Shown here: piece after piece, positions 21,424 through 30,661 of the stretch | Position numbering within the stretch: the stretch's first letter is position 1 | Layout: every line of letters starts with the position of its first letter | Position numbers and translations under genes: made by a program | DNA from: Mesorhizobium neociceri | Lineage (GTDB): Bacteria > Pseudomonadota > Alphaproteobacteria > Rhizobiales > Rhizobiaceae | DNA length: 42,500 nucleotides | Assembly: GCF_013520985.1 (NCBI RefSeq) | Contig: NZ_JACDTY010000032.1 | Span: 1-42,500 of the forward strand | Direction of reading: 5' to 3' | Notes under the pieces: model-generated | What the model saw: the letters and a program-made list of their open reading frames with translations, nothing else | Databases searched by the model: none | What the model was told of the DNA's origin: nothing

Positions 21424-23655
21424 GTGCGCATCAAGACTCAGATCATCGCCACTCTCCTGAGCGCCGCAGCCTTGATTGGCCTGGTGGGCGGCATCGCTAT
21501 AGTCTCGGAGATGACGCTGGCGAAATCCGCCGCTGTGGCCGAGGCGACAAGCGTCGGGCGGCAATTGGCCGAAACCATCGCCTTCAAGGCTTCCGATGCG
21601 CCACAGTCCCTGTTTGAGCGACCAGTCGCGCTTCGTGAATTCGTTGGATTGCAACACAGCCGCTCGAAACGCGATCTTGTGGTGGTGGATCGCAACAAGG
21701 TCGTCCTGGCCGATATTCCGGGCGAAGAAGCAAATGTCGGGACGCGGTTCGATCATGACCGTGGCAATGAAATCGGTCTTGCGATCGAGGATGGCGTGCC
21801 GCGCAACTTCGTTGAAGACAGCGGCGATGTCGCCGAGCCGATCAACCTCGTCGCGGTGCCGATCGAGGATGCTTCCGGCGTCAGGACCGGCGCTGTCCTG
21901 TTCGAATACACGCCATTGCTGCGCGCGGCGCAAATTCGCACCAACAACATGCTCTGGCTGGTTGGTCTGTGCACTGCGGCCGCCATGCTGATCGCCGCCG
22001 TCTCCACCTTCCTGCTGCTGCGTGGCTTCGATGCCGGCCTTTCGGGTCTTACCCGCGGCATCGGATCCTTGGCGCGAGGCGATGCCGGAGCTCGCATCGG
22101 CCGCACCTCCAACGACGAATTCGGACAGTTGGCCCAGGGGTTCGATACCATGGCCAGCGAACTCGAGTCCTCACGCACGCAGCTTGTCGAGCAGAAAGCG
22201 TATATCGAGGACATTGTCCAAACCGTCGCCGAAGGTATCGTCGTCGTTGACGGCAACGGCCAGATCGTCACGGTCAATCTGGCCGCCGCCCAGATTGTCG
22301 GGCGGCGCAGTGACAAGATCGAGGGGCAGGAATGGCGCTCGATCCTGGATATGCGGACATTGTCGGGGGAAAAATTCACGTCCGGAACTTCCCCCGTCGA
22401 ACTGGCATTGACCACGGGCCGCCAGCATCAGAGCGAAGTTCGGTTGCTGAAGCCGGACGGTTCGCATCTGCCGATGATTGCGAGTTGTAATCCCCTCAAT
22501 CGTTCCGATGGCGGCATCGTTCTGACGCTCAATGACATCAGCGAGTTGCGTCGCGCGGAACGCGCGGTCAACGATCGCGCCGAGGAACTGGCGGTGCTCA
22601 ACCGCGAACTGAAGGTAACATCGGAAGCCACGACACGCCTGGTCAAGCTCGGCGAATTGCTGCAGGCATGCGTTACCTTTCCGGAGGCGTTTTCCGTCGT
22701 CGGCTCAGCCATGCCCGACTTCTTCGGAGGGTTGAGCGGAACCGTTCATCTGACCAGCGCCTCGCGCAATCTGGTGGAGGAAATGGCGCATTGGGGCGCC
22801 ATCCGTTCAAGCGTTGGCCAATTTGCGCCGGAAGATTGCTGGGCGCTGCGGCGCGGCCAGGAGCATGTCGCCGGCCCCGGCATGCTGACGCCACGCTGCA
22901 ACCACATCACCGAAAATGGCAGCCGCGGTTATGTCTGTATGCCTCTGGCGGCGCAGGGGGAAACGCTTGGCATTGTGCATCTGTGCGAGCCTGATGCCGC
23001 AGACAATCCGGACTGGCTGGTCGAGCGGCAACAGATTCTGCGCGGCGTCGTCGATACGCTGGCGTTGGCGCTCGCCAATCTGCGCCTGCGCGAAACGTTG
23101 CGGCAACAATCGATCCGCGATCCGAACACAGGGCTCTACAACCGTCGCTACCTCGAGGAGACAAGCAGTCGTGAGCTGAGGCGCATGGAGCGTTCCCAAC
23201 AGCCGCTGGCGATGATCATGCTCGATGTCGATCATTTCAAGCAGTTCAACGACACGTTCGGCCATGAGGCCGGCGATCTCGTGCTCAAGCAGGTCGCCGG
23301 TACGCTGCTCGACCATGCCAGGGAAAGTGACGTGGTTTCACGCTATGGTGGCGAGGAATTCGCCCTGATGATGCCGGCGGTTTCCCTGGCAGACGGCGTC
23401 GAGCGGGCCGAGGGGCTGCGGAAAGCAATCAAGCAGCTTCATCTCGCGCATCGCGGCCGCACGCTTGGCACCATCACCGCGTCATTCGGGGTGGCTGCCT
23501 TTCCGGAGCTTGGGGCGTCATGGGCGGAGATCGTCAACGCCGCGGATCGCGCGCTCTACCAGGCAAAGGCAGACGGGCGCGACCGTGTTGTCGCCGGGCA
23601 TGGCAAGGATCCTGCCGACCGGCAACAGGCCAAGAGCAGGAAAAGCGAAACTTGA
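21424..23655 (+). CDS. Membrane diguanylate cyclase with HAMP, PAS and GAF domains
   Basis: A 743-residue sensor. Two transmembrane helices (about 8-28 and 175-200) flank an extracytoplasmic region; then HAMP (ending in SNDEFGQLAQGFDTMASELE), PAS (about 259-375, VAEGIVVVDGNGQIVTVNLA), GAF (about 405-560) and GGDEF (about 562-725). The active site is GGEEF (642-646). Five residues before the end of RYGGEEF lies RESD, a complete RxxD inhibitory site, so the enzyme should make cyclic di-GMP and be held back by its product. MLDVDHFKQFNDTFGHEAGD is the metal-binding part. Start uncertain: GTG at 21424 has GGATGG near it; a TTG at 21412 is also in frame. Convergent with the hybrid kinase, 25 bp apart. 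Confidence 0.9.
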   Translation: MRIKTQIIATLLSAAALIGLVGGIAIVSEMTLAKSAAVAEATSVGRQLAETIAFKASDAPQSLFERPVALREFVGLQHSRSKRDLVVVDRNKVVLADIPGEEANVGTRFDHDRGNEIGLAIEDGVPRNFVEDSGDVAEPINLVAVPIEDASGVRTGAVLFEYTPLLRAAQIRTNNMLWLVGLCTAAAMLIAAVSTFLLLRGFDAGLSGLTRGIGSLARGDAGARIGRTSNDEFGQLAQGFDTMASELESSRTQLVEQKAYIEDIVQTVAEGIVVVDGNGQIVTVNLAAAQIVGRRSDKIEGQEWRSILDMRTLSGEKFTSGTSPVELALTTGRQHQSEVRLLKPDGSHLPMIASCNPLNRSDGGIVLTLNDISELRRAERAVNDRAEELAVLNRELKVTSEATTRLVKLGELLQACVTFPEAFSVVGSAMPDFFGGLSGTVHLTSASRNLVEEMAHWGAIRSSVGQFAPEDCWALRRGQEHVAGPGMLTPRCNHITENGSRGYVCMPLAAQGETLGIVHLCEPDAADNPDWLVERQQILRGVVDTLALALANLRLRETLRQQSIRDPNTGLYNRRYLEETSSRELRRMERSQQPLAMIMLDVDHFKQFNDTFGHEAGDLVLKQVAGTLLDHARESDVVSRYGGEEFALMMPAVSLADGVERAEGLRKAIKQLHLAHRGRTLGTITASFGVAAFPELGASWAEIVNAADRALYQAKADGRDRVVAGHGKDPADRQQAKSRKSET

Positions 23656-23680
23656 GGCCCAGCGGCCCGGCAGCGCCCGC

Positions 23681-25543
23681 CTATTTTGCGTCCAGCACGT
23701 CGCGCAGTTTTGCCGCCAGCTGCTCGATGGTGAAGGGCTTGGCCAGGAAATGCACGTCATGGTCGAGCACGCCGTTGTGGACCACGGCGTTCCTGGTGAA
23801 GCCGGTGGTGAAGATCACCTTCAGCTGCGGCAGGCGCGCAAGCGCTTCCTCGGCGAGCTTGCGACCGTTCATCACCGGCATGACGATGTCGGTGAACAGA
23901 AGCGCGACACCCGGATTGTCCGCCAGTATCTGCAAGGCTTCGTGGCCGCTGCCGGCATGGATGACGGTATAGCCGAGTTCGCGCAGCGCATCCGTGGTCG
24001 AAGCGCGCACGCGGGCATCGTCTTCGACGACAAGGATCGTCTCGGTGACCGCGGCAGGATTGTCGCCTCGCCCGGTGGGCAGGAGAGCCTCTTCCGCGCC
24101 AAAGAAACGCGGCAGGTAGATCTTGATCGTCGTGCCTTCGCCGGGTTCGGAATAGATCTTGACGTGACCGCCCGACTGTTTGACGAAGCCGAACACTTGG
24201 CTCAGCCCCAGGCCAGTGCCCTTGTTGACCGGCTTGGTGGTGAAGAATGGTTCGAATGCCTTGGCCATGATTTCAGCCGGCATGCCTTCGCCAGTATCGC
24301 TGACGGCGATCATCACATACTGGCCGGCTTTGACCTCTGCATGGGTGGCGGCGTAGCTGTCGTCGAGATGGCTGTTTACGGTCTCGATGGTCAGCTTGCC
24401 ATTGTCGCCCATGGCGTCGCGGGCATTGACCGCCAGATTGAGGATAGCGTTCTCGATCTGGCTTGGATCGGCATGGGTCTTCCACAGGCCGCCGGCCAGC
24501 ACTGTTTCGATGCGGATGGTTTCGCCGAGCACTCGCCGCAACAGGTCCGACATCCCGGTGACCAGACGATTGGTGTCGACCACTTGCGGCGCCAGCGGCT
24601 GCTGGCGCGAGAAGGCGAGCAGCCGTGCTGTCAGATTGGCGGCCCGGGTCGCCGCGTCGGTCGCGGCCTCGATGAATTTTATGATGTCGTGCTCGCCACG
24701 GGCCAGCTTGCGCTGGGCAAGGTTCATGGCGCTGATGATCACCGCCAGCATGTTGTTGAAATCGTGGGCGATACCGCCGGTCAGCTGGCCGACCGCCTCC
24801 ATCTTCTGCATCTGGCGCATCTGCGATTCGGCCGTTTCGCGCGTCCGGATCTCGTTGCCGAGCTCGATGTTCTTGCGCATCAGCTCTTCCTGGGCGACGG
24901 CGACCTCGCGAAAACGGCGGCGCGACAGCCGGATCGTGTAGGCGCCAAGCAGGAAGATCGCCAGCAGCGCCGCCAGCGAGCCGATGCGCAGCCAGCTTTC
25001 GACCCGGTCGGTATGTTCGTCGCGGGCAGCGATTGCCGCGCCGCCGATGCGCCGGATGGTGTCCATGCTGGCCCGGATCTGGTCCATGGCGGCCTTGCCC
25101 TGGCCGCTGCGAACCAGTTCCAGTGCTTTCGCCGCATCGCCGCGATCGTAAAGCGCAATCGTCTGCGCCATATCAGTCTGCTTCAGCGAAAGCGCGTCCT
25201 TGATGCGATTGATCTGCTGGACGAGTTCGTCGTCCGGCGTGGTCATGCTGTCGATGCGGGCAAGCTGGCCCGGAATGGCCTTGACCGCCTGCCGATAGGA
25301 CTGGAGGTAGGATTTCTCGCCGGTCAGGAGATAGCCGCGCTGACTGGTTTCGGCGTCCTGCGCCAGCGAAAGCAGGCCGGACAGCGATTCCTGGTAGTCG
25401 ATTGCCTGGCGCGCCGCTTCGCGATTGGCCCTCTGGCCCTCGACCAGCACGGCGCGCGTGCCGACGATCAACGCCAGCACCGCGAAGCCGGCGAAAAGCG
25501 GCAGCGATTGCCATCGCATGGTACGCCGAAGACGAGCAATCAT
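23681..25543 (-). CDS. CHASE3 hybrid histidine kinase with C-terminal receiver
   Basis: A 620-residue protein. An N-terminal helix leads into a CHASE3 sensor (about 40-165, with ETSQRGYLLTGEKSYLQSYR), a second helix (about 190-210), and a short coiled coil. HisKA has H260 in GGIAHDFNNMLAV, of the HWE-free, NtrB-like HDFNN type. HATPase_c shows NLAVNARDAM, SDTGEGMP and GTGLGLSQVFGFVKQSGG. The receiver has D552 in LLFTDIVMPVMNG and KPF near the end. It can phosphorylate itself internally; the output partner is not in the window. The start at 25543 (MIARLRRTMRW) is a choice among weakly supported ATGs, since no clear ribosome-binding site is seen. Confidence 0.9.
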   Translation of the reverse strand: MIARLRRTMRWQSLPLFAGFAVLALIVGTRAVLVEGQRANREAARQAIDYQESLSGLLSLAQDAETSQRGYLLTGEKSYLQSYRQAVKAIPGQLARIDSMTTPDDELVQQINRIKDALSLKQTDMAQTIALYDRGDAAKALELVRSGQGKAAMDQIRASMDTIRRIGGAAIAARDEHTDRVESWLRIGSLAALLAIFLLGAYTIRLSRRRFREVAVAQEELMRKNIELGNEIRTRETAESQMRQMQKMEAVGQLTGGIAHDFNNMLAVIISAMNLAQRKLARGEHDIIKFIEAATDAATRAANLTARLLAFSRQQPLAPQVVDTNRLVTGMSDLLRRVLGETIRIETVLAGGLWKTHADPSQIENAILNLAVNARDAMGDNGKLTIETVNSHLDDSYAATHAEVKAGQYVMIAVSDTGEGMPAEIMAKAFEPFFTTKPVNKGTGLGLSQVFGFVKQSGGHVKIYSEPGEGTTIKIYLPRFFGAEEALLPTGRGDNPAAVTETILVVEDDARVRASTTDALRELGYTVIHAGSGHEALQILADNPGVALLFTDIVMPVMNGRKLAEEALARLPQLKVIFTTGFTRNAVVHNGVLDHDVHFLAKPFTIEQLAAKLRDVLDAK

Positions 25544-25766
25544 TTGATATGCCGGACCAAAAGGAGTTCCCCGCGGGCAGCATTTGGTAAGCGGCGGCGG
25601 AGCGGAACGCAATATGCCGTCGTCTTGAAGCCGGCAATCCGTGGCCAGCCTTGCGAAACCGTGATCATTTGGCTAAGGAGGCCGCGCATTCAGCGGCCGG
25701 CTTCTGTCGGACGCTTTCTTCCCCTTTCGGCTCCGGGCCGGCTTCAGTCAAAGGCATTTCGCTTCC

Positions 25767-27020
25767 ATGGCGCGCATCGTGATGAAATTCGGCGGAACCT
25801 CCGTCGCCGACATCGCCCGCATCCGCAACGTGGCGCGTCACGTCAAACGTGAGGTCGATGCCGGCCATGAGGTCGCTGTCGTGGTCTCGGCGATGGCCGG
25901 CAAGACCAATGAACTGGTCGGCTGGACCCGCGAAGCATCGCCGATGCATGATGCGCGCGAATATGACGCCGTCGTCGCCTCGGGCGAGCAGGTCACCGCC
26001 GGCCTTCTGGCGATCACGCTGCAGAATATGGGCGTGCATGCCCGCTCCTGGCAGGGCTGGCAGATCCCGATCAAGACCGACAACGCCCATGGCGCGGCGC
26101 GCATCCTCGACATCGATGGCGCGTTTCTGATCAAGCGCTTCGGCGAGGGCCAGGTGGCTGTCGTCGCCGGCTTCCAGGGCATCGGCCCGGACAACCGCAT
26201 CGCCACGCTCGGCCGCGGCGGCTCGGATACGAGTGCCGTGGCCATTGCCGCGGCAGTCAAGGCCGACCGCTGCGACATCTACACCGATGTCGACGGCGTC
26301 TACACCACCGATCCGCGCATCGAGCCGAAGGCGCGGCGGCTTAACAAGATTTCGTTCGAGGAAATGCTCGAAATGGCCTCGCTCGGCGCCAAGGTGCTGC
26401 AGGTGCGGTCGGTCGAGCTTGCCATGGTGCACAGGGTGCGTACCTTCGTGCGGTCGTCCTTCGACGATCCCGATGCGCCCGGAATGGGGGATTTGCTCAA
26501 TCCCCCGGGAACGCTCATTTGCGACGAGGAAGAGATCGTGGAACAGCAGGTCGTCACCGGAATTGCCTACGCCAAGGACGAAGCGCAGATTTCGCTGCGC
26601 CGCGTCGGCGACCGCCCGGGCGTTGCCGCCGGCATTTTCGGCCCGCTGGCCGAAGCCAACATCAATGTCGACATGATTGTCCAGAACATTTCCGAGGACG
26701 GCAAGTTCACCGACATGACCTTTACCGTGCCGTCCGGCGACGTCGACAAGGCGCTGGCCGTGCTCGAGCGCCTGAAGGCTTCGATCGGCTATGACGTCGT
26801 GCAGTCCGAAGCCGGCATGTCGAAGGTTTCGGTCATCGGCATTGGCATGCGCAGCCATGCGGGCGTGGCCGCCACCGCCTTCAAGGCGCTGGCCGACAAG
26901 GCGATTAATATCCGCGCCATCACCACCTCCGAGATCAAGATTTCGATACTGATCGACGGTCCCTACACCGAACTGGCGGTTCGCACTTTGCATTCCGTCT
27001 ACGGTCTGGATAAGCAGTAG
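25767..27020 (+). CDS. lysC: Aspartate kinase
   Basis: A 417-residue monofunctional aspartokinase, which phosphorylates aspartate as the first step to lysine, threonine, methionine and diaminopimelate. The kinase domain starts MARIVMKFGGTSVADIARIR (K7, GGTS) and holds GRGGSDTSAVAIAAAVKADR and CDIYTDVDGVYTTDPRI. Two ACT domains follow (about 265-335 and 345-410), with GVAAGIFGPLAEANINVDMI and MRSHAGVAATAFKALADKAI. These bind the feedback-inhibiting amino acids. Length and order are normal. The gene is followed by ptsP after 83 bp, as in related rhizobia. Confidence 0.96.
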   Translation: MARIVMKFGGTSVADIARIRNVARHVKREVDAGHEVAVVVSAMAGKTNELVGWTREASPMHDAREYDAVVASGEQVTAGLLAITLQNMGVHARSWQGWQIPIKTDNAHGAARILDIDGAFLIKRFGEGQVAVVAGFQGIGPDNRIATLGRGGSDTSAVAIAAAVKADRCDIYTDVDGVYTTDPRIEPKARRLNKISFEEMLEMASLGAKVLQVRSVELAMVHRVRTFVRSSFDDPDAPGMGDLLNPPGTLICDEEEIVEQQVVTGIAYAKDEAQISLRRVGDRPGVAAGIFGPLAEANINVDMIVQNISEDGKFTDMTFTVPSGDVDKALAVLERLKASIGYDVVQSEAGMSKVSVIGIGMRSHAGVAATAFKALADKAINIRAITTSEIKISILIDGPYTELAVRTLHSVYGLDKQ

Positions 27021-27103
27021 CGAGAACGATTTGAGTTGTTGCGTGTGCGCCGGTCGCAGTGGAAACTGCGGCGGGCAAAATGCCCATTGGAGAAGAAGCC
27101 GCG

Positions 27104-29374
27104 ATGCGTGATACGGCCAGTGGCCCGCGCGTTCTGCTGAAACGGCTCCGCGAGCTCATGCAGGAGCCGCTGGAGCCGCAGGAGCGGCTCGACCGGATCG
27201 TGCGCGACATCGCCTCCAACATGGTCGCCGAAGTCTGCTCGCTCTATGTGCTGCGCGCCGATTCGGTGCTCGAACTCTACGCCACCGAGGGCCTGAACCC
27301 GAACGCCGTCCACTTGGCGCAGCTGCGGCTGGGGCAAGGCCTGGTCGGTACGATTGCCGCCAGCGCGCGGCCGCTGAACCTCTCCAATGCGCAGGAACAC
27401 CCGGCCTTCGCCTACCTGCCGGAGACGGGCGAAGAGATCTACAATTCCTTCCTCGGCGTGCCGGTGCTGAGGGCAGGGCGCACGCTTGGCGTGCTCGTGG
27501 TGCAGAACAAGACGATGCGCCATTACCGCGACGATGAGGTCGAGGCGCTGGAAACCACCGCTATGGTCATCGCCGAGATGATCGCCACCGGCGATCTTGC
27601 CCGGCTGACCCGGCCCGGCCTCGAACTCGACCTGCGCCGTCCCGTCAGTTTCACCGGCCTGTCCTTCAACGATGGCGTCGGGCTCGGCCATGTCGTGCTG
27701 CATGAGCCGCGCATCGTCGTCACCAACCTGTTCAACGAGGACAGCGAGGAGGAGGTGCGCCGGCTTGAGACGTCGCTCGGTTCGCTCAGGCTTTCCATCG
27801 ACGACATGCTGGAGCGCCGCGACGTCGCCTTCGAGGGCGAGCATCGCGAGGTGCTCGAAGCCTATCGCATGTTTGCCAACGACCGTGGCTGGGTGCGCCG
27901 GCTGGAAGAGGCGATCCGCAACGGCCTGACGGCGGAAGCGGCGGTGGAAAAGGTGCAGAGCGACATGCGCGCCCGCATGCTGCACATGACCGATCCCTAT
28001 CTGCGCGAGCGGATGAGCGATTTCGACGATCTCGCCAACCGGTTGCTGCGCCAGCTGATGGGCCGTGGGCCAGAGGATGTCGCGGCGTCCTTGCCGAAGG
28101 ACGCCATTCTGGTCGCCCGTTCGATGGGCGCGGCCGAACTGCTCGACTATCCCCGCGACAAACTGCGCGGCGTGGTGCTGGAAGACGGCGCCGCCACCAG
28201 CCATGTCGTTATCGTCGCGCGCGCCATGGGCATTCCGGTCGCCGGCCAGATGAAGGGCGCCGTTTCCATGGCGGAAAACGGCGATGCCATCATCGTCGAC
28301 GGTGAGGAAGGCACGATCCATCTGCGGCCGCAGCCCGATCTCGAAGCCGCCTATGCCGAAAAAGTCCGCTTCCGGGCGCGCCGGCAGGAAGTCTATCGGG
28401 AACTGCGCAAGAAGCCATCAATGACCAAGGACGGCGTCCAGGTCGATTTGTTGATGAATGCCGGCCTCGCCGTCGACCTGCCGCAGCTGGCCGAGGCCGG
28501 TGCTGCCGGCATCGGCCTGTTTCGCACCGAATTGCAGTTCATGGTCGCTTCCACCTTCCCGCGCGCCGAGGCGCAGGAGAAACTCTACCGCGACGTGCTT
28601 GACGCGGCGCGCGGCAAGCCGGTCACCTTCCGCACCATCGACATCGGCGGCGACAAGGTGCTGCCCTACTTCAAGGGCGCCATCCAGGAAGAAAACCCGG
28701 CGCTCGGCTGGCGGGCGATCCGCCTGACGCTCGACCGCCCGGGGCTGCTCAGGACGCAGATTCGCGCTTTGCTGAAGGCCTGCGGCGGGCGCGAACTGAA
28801 GCTGATGTTGCCGATGGTGACCGAACTCGGCGAAATCGCCCAGGCGCGCGAGATCATCGACCGCGAGGTCAGGCATCTCTCGCGCTTTGCCCATCATCTG
28901 CCGACCAGCCTCAAGCTCGGCGCCATGCTGGAAGTGCCGTCGCTGCTGTTCCAACTCGACGATCTGATGAAGGCGGTGGATTTCGTCTCGGTCGGCTCCA
29001 ACGATTTGTTCCAGTTCGTCATGGCGGTCGATCGCGGCAACACGCAGCTATCCAACCGCTTCGACACGCTGTCGGCGCCGTTCCTGAGAGTGCTGAAGCA
29101 GATTGCCGATGCCGGCGCACGCAACCACACGCCAGTGACGCTGTGCGGCGAACTGGCGGGAAAACCCATCTCCGCCATGGCGCTGATCGGCCTTGGCTAC
29201 CGCTCGATCTCGATGTCGCCGGCCTCGATCGGTCCGGTCAAGGCGATGCTGACCGAACTGCCGCTGGAGGAATTGCAGGCGTTCTTCGATGATAATTTGA
29301 TGGCGCCGGCGCATGGGCTGCCGATGCGGGCGCTGCTGCAAGCCTTCGCCGACGACCGTTCCATCCCTCTCTAG
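27104..29374 (+). CDS. ptsP: Nitrogen-PTS enzyme I (PEP-protein phosphotransferase PtsP)
   Basis: A 756-residue EI-Ntr. An N-terminal GAF domain (about 20-165, LDRIVRDIASNMVAEVCSLY) is the feature that separates it from sugar-PTS enzyme I; in this group it binds glutamine or 2-oxoglutarate-type signals. The HPr-binding part and the phosphohistidine domain follow, with the active H367 in ATSHVVIVARAMGIPVAG. The PEP-binding barrel has FRTELQFM, VTFRTIDIGGDKVLPYF, GSNDLFQFVMAVDRGN and CGELAGKP with the catalytic Cys. It starts the phosphorelay to NPr and EIIA-Ntr that regulates potassium, nitrogen and polymer storage. The start at 27104 follows GGAGAAGAAG; GTG at 27059 and ATG at 27080 are in-frame alternatives. 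Confidence 0.95.
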   Translation: MRDTASGPRVLLKRLRELMQEPLEPQERLDRIVRDIASNMVAEVCSLYVLRADSVLELYATEGLNPNAVHLAQLRLGQGLVGTIAASARPLNLSNAQEHPAFAYLPETGEEIYNSFLGVPVLRAGRTLGVLVVQNKTMRHYRDDEVEALETTAMVIAEMIATGDLARLTRPGLELDLRRPVSFTGLSFNDGVGLGHVVLHEPRIVVTNLFNEDSEEEVRRLETSLGSLRLSIDDMLERRDVAFEGEHREVLEAYRMFANDRGWVRRLEEAIRNGLTAEAAVEKVQSDMRARMLHMTDPYLRERMSDFDDLANRLLRQLMGRGPEDVAASLPKDAILVARSMGAAELLDYPRDKLRGVVLEDGAATSHVVIVARAMGIPVAGQMKGAVSMAENGDAIIVDGEEGTIHLRPQPDLEAAYAEKVRFRARRQEVYRELRKKPSMTKDGVQVDLLMNAGLAVDLPQLAEAGAAGIGLFRTELQFMVASTFPRAEAQEKLYRDVLDAARGKPVTFRTIDIGGDKVLPYFKGAIQEENPALGWRAIRLTLDRPGLLRTQIRALLKACGGRELKLMLPMVTELGEIAQAREIIDREVRHLSRFAHHLPTSLKLGAMLEVPSLLFQLDDLMKAVDFVSVGSNDLFQFVMAVDRGNTQLSNRFDTLSAPFLRVLKQIADAGARNHTPVTLCGELAGKPISAMALIGLGYRSISMSPASIGPVKAMLTELPLEELQAFFDDNLMAPAHGLPMRALLQAFADDRSIPL

Positions 29375-29563
29375 ATTCACGTGAGGGCGGTCTGCAAATG
29401 GCGACTTTCTGCGCTTCCGGCCTTCGCCGGCCAAAGCATTCATGAGTGGCGTGGCGGTTAAATTAGGGCTATGGCCGGCGTCGGCCGGTGCTCATGTACC
29501 CAAATGTACATTCCGCTCCGGTTCTCAAAACTCGCCATTTTCGACTCGCCCTGACGTGAATTC
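29374..29563. repeat. Large imperfect palindromic element between ptsP and prfA
   Basis: The 190-bp element begins ATTCACGTGAGGGCG (29375-29389) and ends CGCCCTGACGTGAAT, which is its inverse with one mismatch. Homology of the arms continues inward (AAATGGCGA opposite TCGCCATTTT; TTCCGG opposite CCGG-rich sequence), giving a long stem with interruptions. Inner hairpins are present, e.g. ATGTAC / GTACAT around 29494-29511 and GGCCGG repeats. It fills the 207-bp gap and its sequence reminds me of an element scattered through mesorhizobial genomes, consistent with a MITE-like repeat. Confidence 0.7.
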
Positions 29564-29581
29564 CACCGAAGTTTCAAGATC

Positions 29582-30661
29582 ATGATCAATCTTCCCCGCG
29601 AGCGTATGGATCAGGTCGTCAAGCGTTTCGAGATGCTCGAAGCGCAGATGTCGGCCGGGCCGGCGGCCGATGCCTATGTAAAGATGGCGTCGGAATATGC
29701 CGAGTTGCAGGACATGGTAGCCAAGGTCCGGGAACTGCGCTCAGCCGAACATGAACAGGCCGACCTCGAGGCGATGCTTGCCGACAAGGGCACCGATGCC
29801 GAGATGCGGGCATTGGCCGAGGCCGATCTGCCCGGGGTCGAGAAGCGCATCGAGGAACTGCAGAAGGACATCCAGATCCTGTTGCTGCCCAGGGATGCCG
29901 CCGACGACAAGAACGCCATCCTCGAAATCCGCGCCGGCACCGGCGGCGATGAGGCAGCCCTCTTCGCCGGCGACCTGTTTCGCATGTATGAGCGCTATGC
30001 CGCCGAACGCGGCTGGCGTTTCGAGACCGTGTCGGCCAGCGACGGTGATGCCGGCGGTTTCAAGGAAATCATCGCCACCATTTCCGGCCGGGGCGTCTTT
30101 GCCCATCTGAAATTCGAATCCGGCGTGCATCGCGTGCAGCGCGTACCGGCGACCGAGGCCAGCGGGCGCATCCATACCTCTGCGGCGACGGTCGCCGTGC
30201 TGCCGGAAGCCGAAGAGGTCGATATCGACATTCGCGCCGAAGACATCCGCATCGACACGATGCGCGCCTCGGGTTCGGGCGGCCAGCACGTCAACACCAC
30301 CGATTCGGCGGTGCGCATCACCCATTTGCCGACCGGCATCATGGTGGTGCAGGCGGAGAAGTCGCAGCACCAGAACCGGGCGAAAGCCATGCAGATCCTG
30401 CGCGCGCGGCTTTACGACATGGAGCGCAGCAAGGCGAACGAAGAGCGCTCCGAGGCGCGCAAGTCACAGGTCGGTTCGGGCGACCGCTCGGAACGCATCC
30501 GCACCTACAATTTCCCACAGGGGCGCCTTACCGATCACCGCATCAACCTGACGCTCTACAAGCTCGACCGGGTGATGATGGGCGAGCTCGATGAGGTCAT
30601 CAACGCGCTGATCGCCGACCACCAGTCGAAGCTGCTTGCCGATATTGGCCTCGATGGCTGA
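29582..30661 (+). CDS. prfA: Peptide chain release factor 1
   Basis: A 359-residue class I release factor recognising UAA and UAG. The codon-reading tripeptide is PAT at residues 189-191 (RVPATEASGRIHTS), which marks RF1 rather than RF2 (SPF). The catalytic GGQ is at 233-235 (GSGGQHVNTTDSAVR). The N-terminal coiled helices and the C-terminal RIRTYNFPQGRLTDHRINLT are standard. The Gln of GGQ is the target of PrmC, encoded immediately downstream with an 8-bp overlap. The ribosome-binding site is poor (AAGTTTCAAGATC before the ATG), and the 5' region is occupied by a palindromic repeat, which might influence expression. Confidence 0.97.
   Translation: MINLPRERMDQVVKRFEMLEAQMSAGPAADAYVKMASEYAELQDMVAKVRELRSAEHEQADLEAMLADKGTDAEMRALAEADLPGVEKRIEELQKDIQILLLPRDAADDKNAILEIRAGTGGDEAALFAGDLFRMYERYAAERGWRFETVSASDGDAGGFKEIIATISGRGVFAHLKFESGVHRVQRVPATEASGRIHTSAATVAVLPEAEEVDIDIRAEDIRIDTMRASGSGGQHVNTTDSAVRITHLPTGIMVVQAEKSQHQNRAKAMQILRARLYDMERSKANEERSEARKSQVGSGDRSERIRTYNFPQGRLTDHRINLTLYKLDRVMMGELDEVINALIADHQSKLLADIGLDG

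Noticed and set aside
23465..25852. 795-codon plus-strand frame
   Set aside because: Runs antisense through the hybrid kinase gene and into the cyclase and lysC; composition is that of a shadow frame.
29375..29581. Possible tRNA or small stable RNA between ptsP and prfA
   Set aside because: No cloverleaf, no TTC-containing T-loop and no CCA end; the pairing is explained by the palindromic element.
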